Below, one piece after another: positions 42,568 to 51,400 of a stretch of DNA of 64,000 bases; the first letter of the stretch is position 1, and every line of letters starts with the position of its first letter. The translations under genes were made by a program, and so were the position numbers. Below the pieces are notes generated by a model. It saw only the letters and a program-made list of their open reading frames with translations. It had not been told where the DNA came from and ran no database searches. The stretch covers positions 164,085 through 228,084 of the forward strand of contig NZ_SZQL01000010.1 of NCBI RefSeq assembly GCF_005233845.1, in the 5' to 3' direction. This stretch comes from Ilyomonas limi (GTDB lineage Bacteria; Bacteroidota; Bacteroidia; Chitinophagales; Chitinophagaceae).

Positions 42568-43248
42568 TTATAAATTTTCGTTTACAACAGGCGTTGTGGT
42601 AGTTGCTACCGGAGCGTTATTGGTAACCGCAACCTCTTTTTGCGAAAAGAACTTTCTTTGCCAGATTAAAATGGCAATAACCCCAATCGAAATAGAAGCA
42701 TCTGCAAGGTTGAATACAGGACTGAAGAATTCAAATTCCTGTCCGCCCCACACCGGAAACCAGGATGGATAATGTGTTTGAATAATAGGGAAATACAGCA
42801 TATCCACTACACGCCCGTGCAAAAAGCCTGCATAGCCGCCATGCGGTGGAAACATAACAGCAACATTGCGTACAAAATAGTCGCTGTTGTTGAAGATAAG
42901 TCCATAAAACATGCTGTCTATCAGGTTACCGGCAGCACCTGCAAAAATGAGTGCTGCGCAGGTGATGAAACCTTTGTGGTATTTCTTTTTAATAATGCTA
43001 CGCAAATAAAACACACCCAGTATTACTGCAACCAGCCGGAATAAGGTAAGTACAATTTTACCAAAATCGCCACCAAATTTCCAGCCCCAGGCCATGCCCG
43101 CATTTTCTACAAAAGTTAGTTGAAAATACTTACCTAACACTTCATGGCTTTCACCTAAATGGAAGTGCGTCTTAATATAAATTTTTAATGCCTGGTCGGC
43201 AACAAGGATAAGGATAATTAACAAAGCAACCTGCCAGCCTTTCTTCAT
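42568..43248 (-). CDS. lspA: Prolipoprotein signal peptidase (signal peptidase II)
   Basis: 226 residues, longer than the 165 or so of E. coli because of a periplasmic loop insertion and a C-terminal tail. Conserved boxes are FVENAGMAWGW near residue 50, GAAGNLIDSMFYG (first catalytic Asp) near 110 and FNLADASISIGV (second Asp) near 185. Four transmembrane helices. Processes the many lipoproteins seen in this window. The longer form is common in Bacteroidota. Confidence 0.95.
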   Translation of the reverse strand: MKKGWQVALLIILILVADQALKIYIKTHFHLGESHEVLGKYFQLTFVENAGMAWGWKFGGDFGKIVLTLFRLVAVILGVFYLRSIIKKKYHKGFITCAALIFAGAAGNLIDSMFYGLIFNNSDYFVRNVAVMFPPHGGYAGFLHGRVVDMLYFPIIQTHYPSWFPVWGGQEFEFFSPVFNLADASISIGVIAILIWQRKFFSQKEVAVTNNAPVATTTTPVVNENL

Positions 43249-43459
43249 TGGGAAATTATTGAGCGCGATACAAATTTTTACGAAGATAACAGATTTGATG
43301 GATGTGTGCCTTCAAAGGCGTTGCAAAAGAAAGTTTAAGATTGGTTGCATAAATAATTAAACCAAAACCTTTCTGTCAAATCGAAGTTGCCGGTTACCGT
43401 TATGTATTGTTGCGATAAGTACACGGGTATATTTCGTGAATTATAAATAATAAGAATAT

Positions 43460-43747
43460 ATGAAAAATATTATTTTATATACTTTGGTATTAATATTATT
43501 TTTCTCTGCAACAGGTTGTACTTCAGGGCATTATGTAGCCACGCGTCCCGCACCGGGGATGTACAGCCGCCCGCCCCGGCCTTATCCTAATTACATTTGG
43601 GTAGATGGGAATTATTATTGGCGCGGCGGCAGGTATGTGCATCGGCCAGGCTATTGGGCTGCGCCAAGACCTCACCGGGTATGGGCGCCGGGTGTATGGA
43701 TAAGAACCCCCAGAGGGTATTACTGGCGCCGGGGGCATTGGAGATGA
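43460..43747 (+). CDS. Small lipoprotein with aromatic/WxxGxW-type repeats
   Basis: 95 residues. The lipobox ATGC precedes a mature part almost entirely of Tyr, Trp, Arg, Pro and Gly with a repeated pattern (NYIWVDGNYYWRGGRYVHRP, GYWAAPRPHRVWAPGVW, RGYYWRRGHW). This matches the YXWXXGXW/WXXGXW repeat lipoproteins that are common in Bacteroidota and Proteobacteria, with no defined function. Likely faces the periplasm or cell surface. Confidence 0.85.
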   Translation: MKNIILYTLVLILFFSATGCTSGHYVATRPAPGMYSRPPRPYPNYIWVDGNYYWRGGRYVHRPGYWAAPRPHRVWAPGVWIRTPRGYYWRRGHWR

Positions 43748-43885
43748 TAATTCTTCTTGATACCAGATTAGATTGATATTTTCTGATGTAACGTATGGAA
43801 TATGATTTTATACATCAGGTATATCAGAAAATATCAGTTGTTTTATCAGTGATTCCCAAGCAGTCTCATCTGTGATCCCAATAAA

Positions 43886-46351
43886 CTATTCCTCGATATA
43901 AATCCGTTTTACACGCTGACTGATACCAGTTAAAATTTCGTAAGAAATGGTACCGCATTGTTGCGCCACCAGTTGAACCGGGATGTTTTTACCAAAGATC
44001 TCCGCTTCATCACCCTCCTGTACGCCTTCTATACCAGTCGCAACCACCATCAGCATATCCATACATACATTGCCAATGATGGGGGCCGGTTTTCCTTTTA
44101 TCCATACACTACCTACGCCGTTGCTCAGCCTGCGACTCACACCATCGGCATAGCCAATCCGCAATGTAGCAATCAGTTCGTCCTTGGTGGCTTTACCACG
44201 GCGGTTGTAGCCAACCGTGTCGCCGGCCTTTATCCAGCGGAGCTGCGCGATGGTGGTTTTAAGTGTACAGACCGTTTGCAGCTGAAGCTGGTGTTCATTA
44301 GCACTATCCACCCCATACAAGCCAATGCCCAGCCGCACCATATCAAGTTGTATCGCCGGATGGCGAAAAATAGCAGCAGAATTGGCGATGTGCCGGATGA
44401 AATTGTACTTCAACGCTTTTTGCAGGCGGTTGCTGCAACGGTCAAAAATGTTGTATTGCTGTTGGGTAAAAGTATCTTCTTCCTCGGCTTCGCTGGCAGC
44501 AAGATGTGTAAAAACCGATTTTACCGCAATACTTTTTGTATTGGTTAATACGGCAATCAGTTCAGGAATATCTTTTTCTTCAAAGCCCAGCCGGTGCATA
44601 CCGGTATCTACTTTTATATGCACGGGGTATTGCTGGATGCCTTGCCGGGAGAGATAATGAATAAAGGCTTGCAGGATATTAAAAGAGAACAATTCCGGCT
44701 CTAAATTGTTGTCAACAATAGCTTCAAAAGCAGCTTCGTCTACGTTTAACACCAAAATGGGGAGACTAATGCCTGCTTTGCGCAATTCTACTCCTTCATC
44801 AGCATAAGCCACGGCAAGGTAATCTACTTTGTGATATTGCAGCACATTAGCCACTTCGGCACTGCCACTGCCATAGCCGCCAGCCTTTATCATGGCCATC
44901 AGTTTGGTGCCGGGTTGTAAATGTTGTTGATAGGCTTTTAAATTGTGTGCCAGCGCCGTCAGGTTAATTTCCATTATGGTGCTGTGTACCTTATCTTCCA
45001 GTTGGGCAACAATACGCTCAAAGGCAAACTTGCGCGCTCCTTTCAGCAGGATAGCTTCGTTGCGAAACTGCGAAGTATGCAACTGACCCAGGAACGACTG
45101 CATGGATGCGAAATGCGTGGTGCGCCTGATTTTATCTTTTAATATGTCTTGCAGGCGGTACCAGTTTTCGCCAATGGTAATAACGCGATTAATTTTCTTT
45201 ATGGCTAATACATCGGCTATCTGATGATAATGGCTATCATCTGTGGTAATAGCAAAGTCGGATAAGATAACTGTTTTTGAAGGATATTGATGTTGCTGTA
45301 ATAAAAAATCCAGTGCTATATTAAACGAATTAATATCAAAACTATAACTGTCATTTATAAGCGAGCAGCCATTTGCTGCTTTCAACAATTGCAGGCGCAT
45401 ATCTACTGGTTGCAGTCGTGCCATGCGCTCGGCAATGATGGAGTGGGAGAGTTGAAAATACAAACAAACATTCCAACAGGTAATCGCATTTTCTACAGCA
45501 GCATCATCGGTAAAAGGAATGGTGATACGGATATTTTGCGATTGTTGGTATAAAGCTGTTATGAGCGTTTGCTGGGGTTGCTTTTCTATTTTTTGTATTA
45601 CTAAATCTGCATCATGCAGCAGGCTCCAGTTTTGTATTTGAGGAATAGAAAGTGACGATAAATTTTCTTGTACAACCTCATTATCCCTATTGCAAAATAA
45701 TGTTTGTACATTAGTAAACAATCGCAGCTTTTCTTTTACTTTTTGCTCCACATTTTTAAAGCCTTCCTGGTGCGCTTCGCCAATGTTGGTTAAAATACCA
45801 ATGGTTGGTTGAATGATTGGCTGCAACTTCTCCATCTCTTCCGGTTTGGAAATACCGGCTTCGAAAATGGCGAGATTGTGTTGGCTGTTCATTTGCCACA
45901 CACTCAATGGTACCCCAATTTGCGAGTTGTAACTGCGCGGACTGCGAATAATATTATACTCCGGCGATAACAATTGATACAGCCATTCTTTTACAATTGT
46001 TTTGCCATTGCTGCCGGTAATACCAATCACCGGGTAATGAAAATGACTGCGGTGCCAGGCTGCTAATTGTTGCAGTGCTTCTAATGTATCTTTTACAATC
46101 AAGAAATTGGCAGCAGGATATTTACTTGCCTCCGGTAAGTGTGTAACCACAAAATTGACAACACCCTGATGATATACGTCATCAATAAAGGTAAACCCAT
46201 CACGACGCGAAGACTGCAATGCAAAGAATAAAGAAGTAGCAGGAAAAACAATGCGCCGGCTATCGGTGAGCAGGTTTTTAATAATGGCTTTGCTGTTAGT
46301 AATATGTGCCTTTGCATCTAAGGTTTTTGCTATAATATCTATCGTGTACAC
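43886..46351 (-). CDS. murF-alr: Fusion of MurF ligase and alanine racemase
   Basis: 821 residues. Residues 1-450 form UDP-MurNAc-tripeptide--D-Ala-D-Ala ligase with the ATP loop GITGSNGKT at 110-118. Residues 455-821 form the PLP-dependent alanine racemase, with the PLP lysine in AMIKAGGYGSGS near 490 and the partner Tyr in GYNRRGKA. The fusion, known from Bacteroidota, couples D-Ala supply to its use in peptidoglycan. Whether the MurF half is catalytically full-strength is uncertain in such fusions, but the ATP loop here is intact. Confidence 0.94.
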   Translation of the reverse strand: MYTIDIIAKTLDAKAHITNSKAIIKNLLTDSRRIVFPATSLFFALQSSRRDGFTFIDDVYHQGVVNFVVTHLPEASKYPAANFLIVKDTLEALQQLAAWHRSHFHYPVIGITGSNGKTIVKEWLYQLLSPEYNIIRSPRSYNSQIGVPLSVWQMNSQHNLAIFEAGISKPEEMEKLQPIIQPTIGILTNIGEAHQEGFKNVEQKVKEKLRLFTNVQTLFCNRDNEVVQENLSSLSIPQIQNWSLLHDADLVIQKIEKQPQQTLITALYQQSQNIRITIPFTDDAAVENAITCWNVCLYFQLSHSIIAERMARLQPVDMRLQLLKAANGCSLINDSYSFDINSFNIALDFLLQQHQYPSKTVILSDFAITTDDSHYHQIADVLAIKKINRVITIGENWYRLQDILKDKIRRTTHFASMQSFLGQLHTSQFRNEAILLKGARKFAFERIVAQLEDKVHSTIMEINLTALAHNLKAYQQHLQPGTKLMAMIKAGGYGSGSAEVANVLQYHKVDYLAVAYADEGVELRKAGISLPILVLNVDEAAFEAIVDNNLEPELFSFNILQAFIHYLSRQGIQQYPVHIKVDTGMHRLGFEEKDIPELIAVLTNTKSIAVKSVFTHLAASEAEEEDTFTQQQYNIFDRCSNRLQKALKYNFIRHIANSAAIFRHPAIQLDMVRLGIGLYGVDSANEHQLQLQTVCTLKTTIAQLRWIKAGDTVGYNRRGKATKDELIATLRIGYADGVSRRLSNGVGSVWIKGKPAPIIGNVCMDMLMVVATGIEGVQEGDEAEIFGKNIPVQLVAQQCGTISYEILTGISQRVKRIYIEE

Positions 46352-46662
46352 GCTGCAATTTTGCGCAAAGTAAGTAAGTGTAGAGATAAGTTTGTCTTAA
46401 GCAAAGACTTTGAGTTTATGTGGTGCAATTAATTATGTCACCTCTCCGGGGTTTAGCTAATTTCATTATTGATCATATACTATAATCCTGTCACCCCTTC
46501 AGGCTTTTAATCCGCAAAGCGGATATCATTACAGCATTTTTATGATTGCACATCTACAAAACCCGACGGGATGGAATTATCCGCTTTTGCATTTCACCTT
46601 CTTATCTAAATAACATTAAACTGCGATATTGGTTTAGCAACTTGCTTTTTACCAATAAAAAA
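46352..46662. other. Non-coding spacer with short palindromes
   Basis: Most of a 355-base gap. It contains CCTGTCACCCCTTCAGGC, a perfect ATCCGCAAAGCGGAT palindrome near 46510, and a second ATCCGC about 70 bases later. Related CCTGTC...CCTTCAGG words occur near 59385, and CTCCCTTCAGGGG near 29740. No coding frame seen. Confidence 0.45.
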
Positions 46663-46683
46663 TGCCGGTTAAAATAACCGGCA
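46663..46683 (-). terminator. Terminator of the T9SS small protein gene
   Basis: TGCCGGTT (46663-46670) pairs with AACCGGCA (46676-46683); the minus-strand RNA continues with TTTTTTATT. It follows the stop codon at 46707 by 24 bases. Confidence 0.88.
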
Positions 46684-46706
46684 CTGACATTATTTTAAAA
46701 TAAAAT

Positions 46707-47078
46707 TTATTTAATCACCTGGAACTTGCCTGCAACAACTGTTGCGCCGCTTTTATCACGAAGCTGATAAACGTAAATGCCGCGGTTAAAGTCGGTAAGC
46801 GTAATGGTAATTTTATTATTTACCACTGGTGTTTCCACCATTTTTTTCCCTACAAAACTATATACCTGCAATACATAGCTTTTATCAATATTTTTCTGAA
46901 ATTCAAAATTAACAATCGAAGTGGCTGGATTTGGATAGCACTTGATTACCTCCACTTTTGCTGATTCTGAATGTGCGTGAAAAGTGAAACTGCTTACAGC
47001 AAAGCCGGCGCATACGAAAACCAGCGCTGTAAGCAGGGTTTTTAAATGACGAACAAGTATGAGTAGAGTTTTTTTCAT
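46707..47078 (-). CDS. Orphan T9SS type A sorting domain with signal peptide
   Basis: 123 residues: a hydrophobic segment (about 15-35) that can serve as a signal peptide, then only a C-terminal type A sorting domain (CYPNPATSIVNFEFQ, VLQVYSFVGKKMVETPV, IYVYQLRDKSGATVVAGKFQ). There is no cargo domain between them. Normally this domain targets large proteins through the type IX system. This may be a stand-alone carrier, a decoy, or a remnant of a larger gene. It follows the PorP/SprF gene on the same strand and has its own terminator. Confidence 0.88.
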   Translation of the reverse strand: MKKTLLILVRHLKTLLTALVFVCAGFAVSSFTFHAHSESAKVEVIKCYPNPATSIVNFEFQKNIDKSYVLQVYSFVGKKMVETPVVNNKITITLTDFNRGIYVYQLRDKSGATVVAGKFQVIK

Positions 47079-47152
47079 ATTTATATGTTGCTAAATTAAA
47101 CAGAATCAGATTCTTTGCCAAAAATTTAAATTTTTATTTTTTTAATGACAAC

Positions 47153-48163
47153 TTAAAAATGCGGACACATCACTGCATTTTTACTGGAATTATCTCTGTC
47201 TAAAAAACCAACATACGCTATGGATAATTCTACGCCGCCGCGGTACTGGCTTACCGTTTTAAGCGTAGAAACATTGATATCATAGCTTATAGCTACCGAG
47301 AATGGATGGTAGTCCAGCTTTACTACCGGGATGAAAGCATCATTTAAGCGCATATAACCACCAAAATGAATGGTGTATAAAGGATTGTCGTAATCATCGC
47401 CAATCTTGCGCGAATACATACCACCAGCAACGATTTCACTGGCTGTATTCTGGCTGGTATAGTCTGCTTCGAGTGTAAAATAGGATGTTTCATCTACCGG
47501 AAATTTAATACCGCCCGAAGCGACCCATTTGGGCTTGATTGCTACTGCCGGATTGCTGTAAAAAGAAGCTTTGGGCTGATTAAAATGATGATAGGCAAGT
47601 CCTACAAAATAGGTCGTTTTTTCATCATATCCAATAGTTGAATTGAACGACATACCAGCACTGCCATCCAGATAACCATAGCGCGGGTTTAGGTTTCCTT
47701 CACCATCCACACCATTATCATACGTATGATTGGTAGTTACTTTGGAGCGGTCAAAACTGCGTTGCACCAGCCCACCCATGAAGCCCATAGAAAGGTAAGT
47801 AGATTTATCGGCGCTTAATGCTTTGTGGTAGTTGAGTGCCGGATACACATTGGTGGTAGTGAGTGCAGTGGTACCAGCTTTGTCGTGTAATATTTGCATA
47901 CCCAGCGTTACAAAATCATTGCTTTGTCCTACCGGCATTTTATATTCGGCATTAATAGATTGTGTAACGAAAGGCACCGTTACACTTCCCCATTGCGAGC
48001 GATAAACGCCCTGCACGCGCACATCGCCATCAAAGATGCCGGCGAGTGATGGATTGCGCACCAACGGGGCTTCAAAAAACTGGGAAAAATGTACATCTTG
48101 TGCATTGGATTGAAGCATTGCTGTAAGGCACAGCATAGCAGTTAAGGTAAAAAATTTTTTCAT
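47153..48163 (-). CDS. PorP/SprF family outer-membrane protein
   Basis: 336 residues. A signal peptide (ends NAQDVHFSQFFEAP) precedes a beta-barrel with alternating aromatic strands and the family start motif FFEAPLVRNPSLAGIFDGDVRV. PorP/SprF proteins accompany T9SS cargo carrying type B sorting domains and are thought to anchor or help translocate it. The giant type B protein is encoded immediately upstream, so this is the matching pair. Confidence 0.93.
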   Translation of the reverse strand: MKKFFTLTAMLCLTAMLQSNAQDVHFSQFFEAPLVRNPSLAGIFDGDVRVQGVYRSQWGSVTVPFVTQSINAEYKMPVGQSNDFVTLGMQILHDKAGTTALTTTNVYPALNYHKALSADKSTYLSMGFMGGLVQRSFDRSKVTTNHTYDNGVDGEGNLNPRYGYLDGSAGMSFNSTIGYDEKTTYFVGLAYHHFNQPKASFYSNPAVAIKPKWVASGGIKFPVDETSYFTLEADYTSQNTASEIVAGGMYSRKIGDDYDNPLYTIHFGGYMRLNDAFIPVVKLDYHPFSVAISYDINVSTLKTVSQYRGGVELSIAYVGFLDRDNSSKNAVMCPHF

Positions 48164-48429
48164 GGATATTGGATTTTGATACTGGATAATTGATCATGGA
48201 AAGCTGGCTTTCCGTTCACAGTATAAAGTTGAAGAATATTTATTAAAAATATTGTTGTGAAAACTTTTTTAATGAAGAATAAATGTTTTCAGCGCTCTCT
48301 TAAAATCAGCTTTATATGATTGTTGTTTTCTTTAATGAGTTATTAAACTAACAATGATTTTTATCTGGTTTAAAACCTGTAAAAAAGCAATTAATCCAGG
48401 TGTTTTAATGCATGTTTTTATAAACAAAA
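48164..48429. other. Non-coding spacer between the PKD protein gene and the porP/sprF-like gene
   Basis: Most of a 317-base gap. AT-rich, without a recognisable frame. It contains the promoter region for the PorP/SprF gene, but no clear TAnnTTTG box with a spaced -33 was found. Confidence 0.4.
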
Positions 48430-48457
48430 AAGCTACTCCCAAAAATGGAAGCAGCTT
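48430..48457 (-). terminator. Terminator of the giant PKD protein gene
   Basis: Stem 48430-48440 with 48447-48457. Two positions that mismatch on the plus strand are G-U pairs in the minus-strand RNA, which continues with TTTTTTG. It lies 24 bases after the stop codon. Confidence 0.78.
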
Positions 48458-48480
48458 CTTAATCATCATTCAAATAATCC

Positions 48481-51400
48481 TTATCTCAGCAATGTAACAT
48501 TGCCTTTAAATGGAACCACAGCGTTGTTATCACAAGTAATTTCTATCATATACACATATACATCGGAGGCGAGCGGCTGGCCTTTGAAAGTGCCATCCCA
48601 GCCATCATTTTCTACATTGGGCAAAAAGTTGTTTTTCTCAAACACTACCTGTCCCCAGCGGTTAAAGACGCGCAACGATTTAATATTGAAAACCCCTTGT
48701 CCGCGCGGGAAAAAGTGATCATTAATCCCATCGCCATTTGGAGAGAAGGTGTTGGGCACAAACATATTTGCCTGATTGCACATCACATTGATAGAGATCT
48801 GGTCACGGGCAAAGCAGGAACCGTTGTTGGAAGCCACACAGGTATAAGTGATAGATTGCTTGGGCGTAGCAATTGGATTTTGTGCCGAAGCATCGCTTAA
48901 GAAAGTGGATGGACTCCAGCGCCACTGTGTAATATCTGCCGAACTTTTCATCATCAACTGCACTGAGGAACCAACATTCAGATCAATTTGTTTATCTGCA
49001 ATTTCAATATGTGGTATCGGATACACTTTTACGGTTACATTCTTTGTATCTGCAAAGCATTTCTTTTCATCAGTACCTGTTACCGTGTAGGTTATGGTGG
49101 TATCTTTTGCAGCTTTAAATACAGGCGCACCGGAGGTAGCATCGCTCAGGAAAACAGCAGGTGACCAGTTGTACAGTTTTGCACCACTTACCTGCAACGT
49201 AGCATTTTCACCTAAGCACAACGTGTCGTTTTGTGCGATTACGTTCACTGGCTCTATCACTCTTACGTTTACCGTATCGCTTGCCAGGCAGCCAAAACCA
49301 TTATTGCCGGTAACAATATACTGCGATGCCTCTGATGGACTCACCATAGTGCTGGCGCAATTAGCACAGCTAAGATTGGATTGGCTGCTCCAGTGATATT
49401 TGTTAGCACCAGTTGCGGAGAGCAATGTAGCGCCGCCTTTGCACACAAAAGTGTCTATGCCGGCATTGATGTTGGGGGCTGCTACTACAAATAGCCTATG
49501 TGTAGCAGTATCAGTACAGCCAAAAGAGGTGGTAGCAACCGAAGAAAGTACAAAAGCGCCTGGCTCGTTAAACTGATACAAAGCATTTTGTGCAGTGCCG
49601 ATGGATGTGCTTTTATTCAATGCCCATTGCCATGTAGTGGTTGGTGCTTTTGCCGCATCATTTGCTTTTAATGTTGCTAAAGTAGCTACGCAAAGAGAAT
49701 CGGGAGCAGTGATGCTTGCCACAGGTGAAGTGTGTACTGTTACATCCACCATTTGCGATAGCGAGTCGGTACAACCAAATGCTGTATTTACGGTAAGTGT
49801 TGTTCTGTATTTGCCGGATACTTTATAATAATGAATAGGGTTTTTGTCATCGGATACAGTACCATCGCCAAAGCTCCATTGGTACGATTTTACTTTATCC
49901 CAATACGGTGTGGAAGCGTCTGCAAAACCTGCCATAGAAGAGTCGCAGGCAGTTTGTGTTGAGAAAAGGTAAGCTGGTTTGATACCCGAAATATAAATAG
50001 TATCGGGGTTTTCAATGCCTACCTGACAACCTGCATTATCGGTAATCACCAGCTTGGGAATGTATTGTCCATATTCGTTGTACGTATGCTTTTTTGTGCT
50101 TTCCATGCCCTCATCTACGTTGCCATCGCTATAATCCCAGATAACTTTGGTTGCATTTTTAGTAATCGCATTAAAGGTAACAGTAGTAGGGTTACAACCT
50201 TTTAATATATCGTATGAGAAAGAGCCGGAAGGACCTTTCAACTTAATTAATTGCGTAGCTGTATCATAACATTCACCATAACCTTTTGCAATCAGCTTCA
50301 TTTCAAAATTGCCACCTTGTGTATAGATGTGCGTAGGATTCGCCATGGCGGCTATAGCACCATCGCCAAAGATCCACGATACAGATGTAAAGCTGGTAGA
50401 GGCATTTGTTGGCTTTACAATCAGGGGCGGACAAGTGCCTTCTGTTGGGCCGTTCATTTTGAAAGCAGCTTTAGGATTGGAGATGGTTACAAAGTTTTGT
50501 TTGTCCATCTCTGCTTTGCAACCGTATTTATCGGTTACGTTCAATTTTACTCCGTACAGACCTTCGTTTTTATAAGTATGCACCGGCGATGCATCGGAAG
50601 AAGCAGCCGTATTATCTCCAAAATTCCAGCTATATACTAAACTTTCACCCACTGCTTTATTTACAAAAGATATATTATTTCCTACGCATTTTACAGGTGC
50701 TGCCGAAGTAAAATCAGCAACCGGGTTAGTAACCTGTATTGCTTTTGTTTTTACTACCGAATCTTTACAACCATAACTGTCGTATACTGTAAGTTTCACA
50801 TTAAAATAACCTGCGGTATCGTATAAATGATTGAAAGGTGCAGTGGTATAACTGCTGGTTTTTCCATCGCCATAGCTCCATTCCCATTTAGTAATGGGAT
50901 GCGCCCCATCGCTTTTTGAAGTATCGGTAAATGCGGCGGTAGAATTGATACAAATTCCTGCCAGATTGCTAAAGCCCGCTTTTGCTCCAAACACTTTTAT
51001 GGCTACTTTATTATCTATGGTGTCTTTACATCCCAACACATCAGTAGTAATAAGCTGGGGTGCAAAGTTGCCGGCGGCTGCATATTGGTGTGTAGGTGTT
51101 GGATTGGAGGAAGTATTTACAGGGGTGCTATCTCCAAAATTCCAGCTAAAAGAACTGATGCTTTCCCCGTTGAAATTGGCTGCAGCAAAATTCACTGCAT
51201 CGTTGCGGCACGCTGCTTCACCTGCCATTGCATAAGAGAAAGTTGGATGCTCATCCACTATTCTTAATACCTGCTTTGCAGTATCCGAACACTGCTCATT
51301 TTTAACTATCAATTGCACATTGTAAGTGCCGGTGGTACTATAGTTGTGCAGCGGCGAAGGTGTTGTTGTGGAAGTGCCATCACCAAAATCCCACTGCCAC

